From positions 1 to 8,833 of the forward strand of contig JBBQBQ010000142.1 in the NCBI GenBank assembly GCA_038317685.1: a stretch of DNA of 8,833 nt, given 5' to 3'. This document shows, piece by piece, positions 5,904 to 8,833 of this stretch (its first letter is position 1; each line of letters begins with the position of its first letter). The position numbers and the translations under genes are program-made. This stretch comes from JBBQBQ01 sp038317685. Its GTDB lineage: Bacteria > Desulfobacterota > Desulfuromonadia > Desulfuromonadales > DDH964. The notes beneath the pieces were generated by a model, which did not search any database, was not told where the DNA came from, and saw only the letters and a program-made list of their open reading frames with translations.

Positions 5904-7154
5904 ATGCCTCCTTCCACCCCCCGGGACCGCCGGACCTTTCTATACGGTCTGATCCTCGGCGCCCTCCTGATGCTTGCCCTCAATTGGAGCCAGCCGGGCT
6001 TCAGCGCCTTTCTCTTCACCGGAGGCCCCTCGTCCCGGTTCGCCCCCGACCTGGCTCTGCTCGGCCAGGTCGGGAGGATCATCGAGGACGTCTACGTCGA
6101 CCGCGCCGCAGTTCAGCCCGAAAAACTCACCTATGGCGCCATCGGCGGAATGGTCGAGGCCTTGGGGGATACCGGTCACAGTGCCTTTCTTTCGCCGGAG
6201 ATGGTCAAACAAGAGGAGGAGTTTACCAAGGGGAGTTACAAGGGGATCGGCGCCGAGGTGAAGGTGAAGGACGGGCATGTGGTCATCGTCGCCCCCTTCG
6301 ACGGCTCCCCGGCGCAAAAGGCCGGCCTTCGCCCGGGGGAGATCATCCTTAGGGTCGATGGCCAGGATGTGGCCGGCCTCCCCCTCATCCAGGTGGTCCG
6401 GCGGATTGCCGGCGAGGCCGGGACCAGGGTCACTCTGACGATCCTCAATCCCGCCTCCGAAGCGACCCGCGACGTCTTGCTGACCCGGACAACCATTGCC
6501 ATACATCACGTCACCTGGCAGCAGTTACCCGGCACAAAGTTGGCTCACCTGCGGCTGGCCGGCTTCAGCGAAGGGGTAACGGACGACCTGGATCGGGCCT
6601 TGAGAGCCATCCGGGGAAAAGGATTGGCCGGGATCATCCTCGACTTGCGGGACAACCCGGGGGGGCTTTTGAACGAGGCGGTGGGGGCGGCGAGCCAGTT
6701 TTTGGCTGGCGGAACCGTACTGCAGGAGAAGGACGCCAAGGGCGAGATCACATCGGTTCCGGTTCGTTCGGGGGGATTGGCCACGGAGATTCCGCTGGTG
6801 GTGCTGGTTAACGGCGGCACGGCCAGCGCCGCGGAAATCCTCTCCGGGGCGCTGCAGGACGCCGGGCGGGCCGAACTGGTCGGCGAAAAGACCTTCGGCA
6901 CCGGCACGGTCTTGCAGCGTTTTCCCCTGCCGGACGGCTCGGCCCTGCTCCTGGCCGTTGAGGAGTGGCTGACGCCGAAGGGCCGGGTCATCTGGCATCA
7001 GGGGATTGCCCCCGATCGGGTCGTCGCTTTGCCCGAAGGGGTCCAACCGCTCATTCCCCTGCTGGAAGATGGTCTGACGGCCGAGGGACTTTCGGGGAGC
7101 TGGGATCGGCAATTGCTGACGGCCCTGAAGATGTTGGAGGAAAAGCCGCGATAA
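5904..7154 (+). CDS. S41 family (C-terminal processing type) peptidase with PDZ domain
   Basis: This 416-residue protein has one N-terminal hydrophobic segment (about residues 11-26) after a short basic stretch. That suggests a membrane anchor or signal sequence placing the enzyme in the periplasm. Residues about 45-108 form the usual N-terminal region (GGMVEALGDTGHSAFLSP). A PDZ domain follows (about 109-190, with GIGAEV and GSPAQKAGLRPGEIILRVDG). The S41 core has DLRDNPGG (247-254) and NGGTASAAEI with the expected nucleophile S308. The oddity is the next motif. Ctp enzymes usually have TFGKG with the catalytic lysine 25 residues after the serine. Here position 333 is threonine (KTFGTGTVLQ), and the nearest lysine is K329. 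I recall TFGTGTVL in other bacterial S41 proteins, so this may mark a subfamily and not a broken gene. It follows otsA by 45 bases with no terminator between, so co-transcription is possible. Confidence 0.9.
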   Translation: MPPSTPRDRRTFLYGLILGALLMLALNWSQPGFSAFLFTGGPSSRFAPDLALLGQVGRIIEDVYVDRAAVQPEKLTYGAIGGMVEALGDTGHSAFLSPEMVKQEEEFTKGSYKGIGAEVKVKDGHVVIVAPFDGSPAQKAGLRPGEIILRVDGQDVAGLPLIQVVRRIAGEAGTRVTLTILNPASEATRDVLLTRTTIAIHHVTWQQLPGTKLAHLRLAGFSEGVTDDLDRALRAIRGKGLAGIILDLRDNPGGLLNEAVGAASQFLAGGTVLQEKDAKGEITSVPVRSGGLATEIPLVVLVNGGTASAAEILSGALQDAGRAELVGEKTFGTGTVLQRFPLPDGSALLLAVEEWLTPKGRVIWHQGIAPDRVVALPEGVQPLIPLLEDGLTAEGLSGSWDRQLLTALKMLEEKPR

Positions 7155-7205
7155 AGTCCTTCAGCGCCGCTTGAACCCCCGATCCCCGCTCCGCCCGCCC
7201 GGTGG

Positions 7206-7233
7206 CTTTGCTGCTCCATAGGCTGCGGCAAAG
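7206..7233. repeat. Inverted repeat downstream of the S41 peptidase gene
   Basis: Bases 7206-7214 pair with 7225-7233 (nine pairs, one of them G-T) around a 10-base loop. It lies about 50 bases after the peptidase stop. No T-run follows on either strand, so a standard intrinsic terminator is not supported. It could be a weak 3'-end stabiliser or chance. Confidence 0.45.
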
Positions 7234-7304
7234 GTCGCGGCGAACTCATCGATTGGTGGTCGGTGCGGGGCGGCAATTTTTTGGGGCGTAGCCGCCGCAG
7301 GTCA

Positions 7305-7313
7305 TGATACGAT
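7305..7313 (+). promoter_or_regulatory. Candidate extended -10 promoter element for asnS
   Basis: TGATACGAT fits an extended -10 element (TG-n-TACGAT) about 50 bases before asnS. There is no good -35 hexamer at the usual spacing, which extended -10 promoters can tolerate. A similar TGATACAAT precedes the next gene at 8768. Confidence 0.3.
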
Positions 7314-7362
7314 TTCCGCCGGACCCACCCACCCAACCACTCTTTGCGAGGTTCGAATCCCC

Positions 7363-8754
<1,392 letters not shown>

Positions 8755-8767
8755 GGGTTCGTCCGCG

Positions 8768-8776
8768 TGATACAAT
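8768..8776 (+). promoter_or_regulatory. Candidate extended -10 promoter element for the gene starting at 8795
   Basis: TGATACAAT (TG-n-TACAAT) matches an extended -10 closely and lies in the 40-base gap after asnS. No clear -35 hexamer is present. A start point about seven bases downstream would leave a very short leader that begins at the ribosome binding site. Read-through from asnS is an equal alternative. Confidence 0.35.
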
Positions 8777-8794
8777 CATGCCAGGAGGTGAACG

Positions 8795-8833
8795 ATGCCA
8801 ACCGTGCATTTGGAGGCGCAGTTATCGCCGGAC
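8795..8833 (+). CDS. Start of an unidentified protein gene (cut by the right window edge)
   Basis: An ATG at 8795 preceded four bases upstream by a strong AGGAGGTG (8783-8790) opens a frame of 13 codons to the window edge, reading MPTVHLEAQLSPD. The start is well supported, but there is too little sequence to identify the product. From memory, small uncharacterised proteins with similar openings (V.LEAQLSP-type) occur in cyanobacteria and other bacteria, sometimes near toxin-like genes. I would not rely on this. It lies 40 bases after asnS on the same strand. Confidence 0.65.
   Translation, partial: MPTVHLEAQLSPD

Noticed and set aside
7346..7362. tRNA T-arm-like GGTTCGAATCC just before the asnS ATG
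   Set aside because: The flanking bases do not form a good five-pair T stem, and no acceptor, D or anticodon arm was found upstream. It is most likely chance, though a tRNA-like fragment before a tRNA synthetase gene caught the eye.
7155..7362. T-box or other attenuation leader for asnS
   Set aside because: No T-box signature or terminator with a T-run was found. The TTTTTT at 7277-7282 sits in the loop of a weak GGCGGC/GCCGCC pairing and not after a hairpin.

Overview
The window looks like a chromosomal segment of a GC-rich Gram-negative bacterium. My best guess is a member of the Desulfuromonadia (the Geobacter/Desulfuromonas group). The grounds are GC-rich codon use, a trehalose operon headed by what I recall as a DUF5752-type gene, and a bacterial AsnRS. 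This is inferred from gene style and memory; no search was run.

Layout. (1) Positions 1 to about 1262, minus strand: the 5' half of a group II intron. It has a structured RNA part (about 780-1262) followed by an intron-encoded reverse transcriptase/maturase that runs off the left edge. This part is visibly less GC-rich than the rest. (2) Positions 1263-1649: a gene-free stretch with a GC-rich perfect hairpin, a 9-base direct repeat on either side of it, and GGGACAG-type motifs next to the intron end. (3) Positions 1650-5858, plus strand: four genes joined by 4-base stop/start overlaps. They encode an internally duplicated uncharacterised protein (probably DUF5752), a GT4 glycosyltransferase resembling the trehalose synthase TreT, trehalose-6-phosphatase OtsB and trehalose-6-phosphate synthase OtsA. 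(4) Positions 5904-7154: a membrane-anchored, PDZ-containing S41 (Ctp-like) peptidase, 45 bases after otsA. (5) Positions 7155-7362: a non-coding gap with a hairpin and a candidate promoter. (6) Positions 7363-8754: asparaginyl-tRNA synthetase. (7) From 8795 to the right edge: the first 13 codons of another gene with a strong ribosome binding site.

How the genes fit together. OtsA joins UDP-glucose and glucose-6-phosphate into trehalose-6-phosphate, and OtsB removes the phosphate. A TreT-type enzyme would interconvert trehalose with NDP-glucose plus glucose. Placing both routes in one translationally coupled operon suggests a regulated trehalose pool for osmotic or desiccation stress, with TreT as either a second synthesis route or a recycling step. 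The duplicated head protein is the least understood part and may be a partner or regulator. The S41 peptidase may share the transcript, but nothing in its sequence links it to trehalose. asnS is housekeeping.

Most worth a second look: the exact internal duplication in the head protein, the OtsAB plus TreT pairing, and the S41 peptidase whose usual catalytic lysine position holds threonine.
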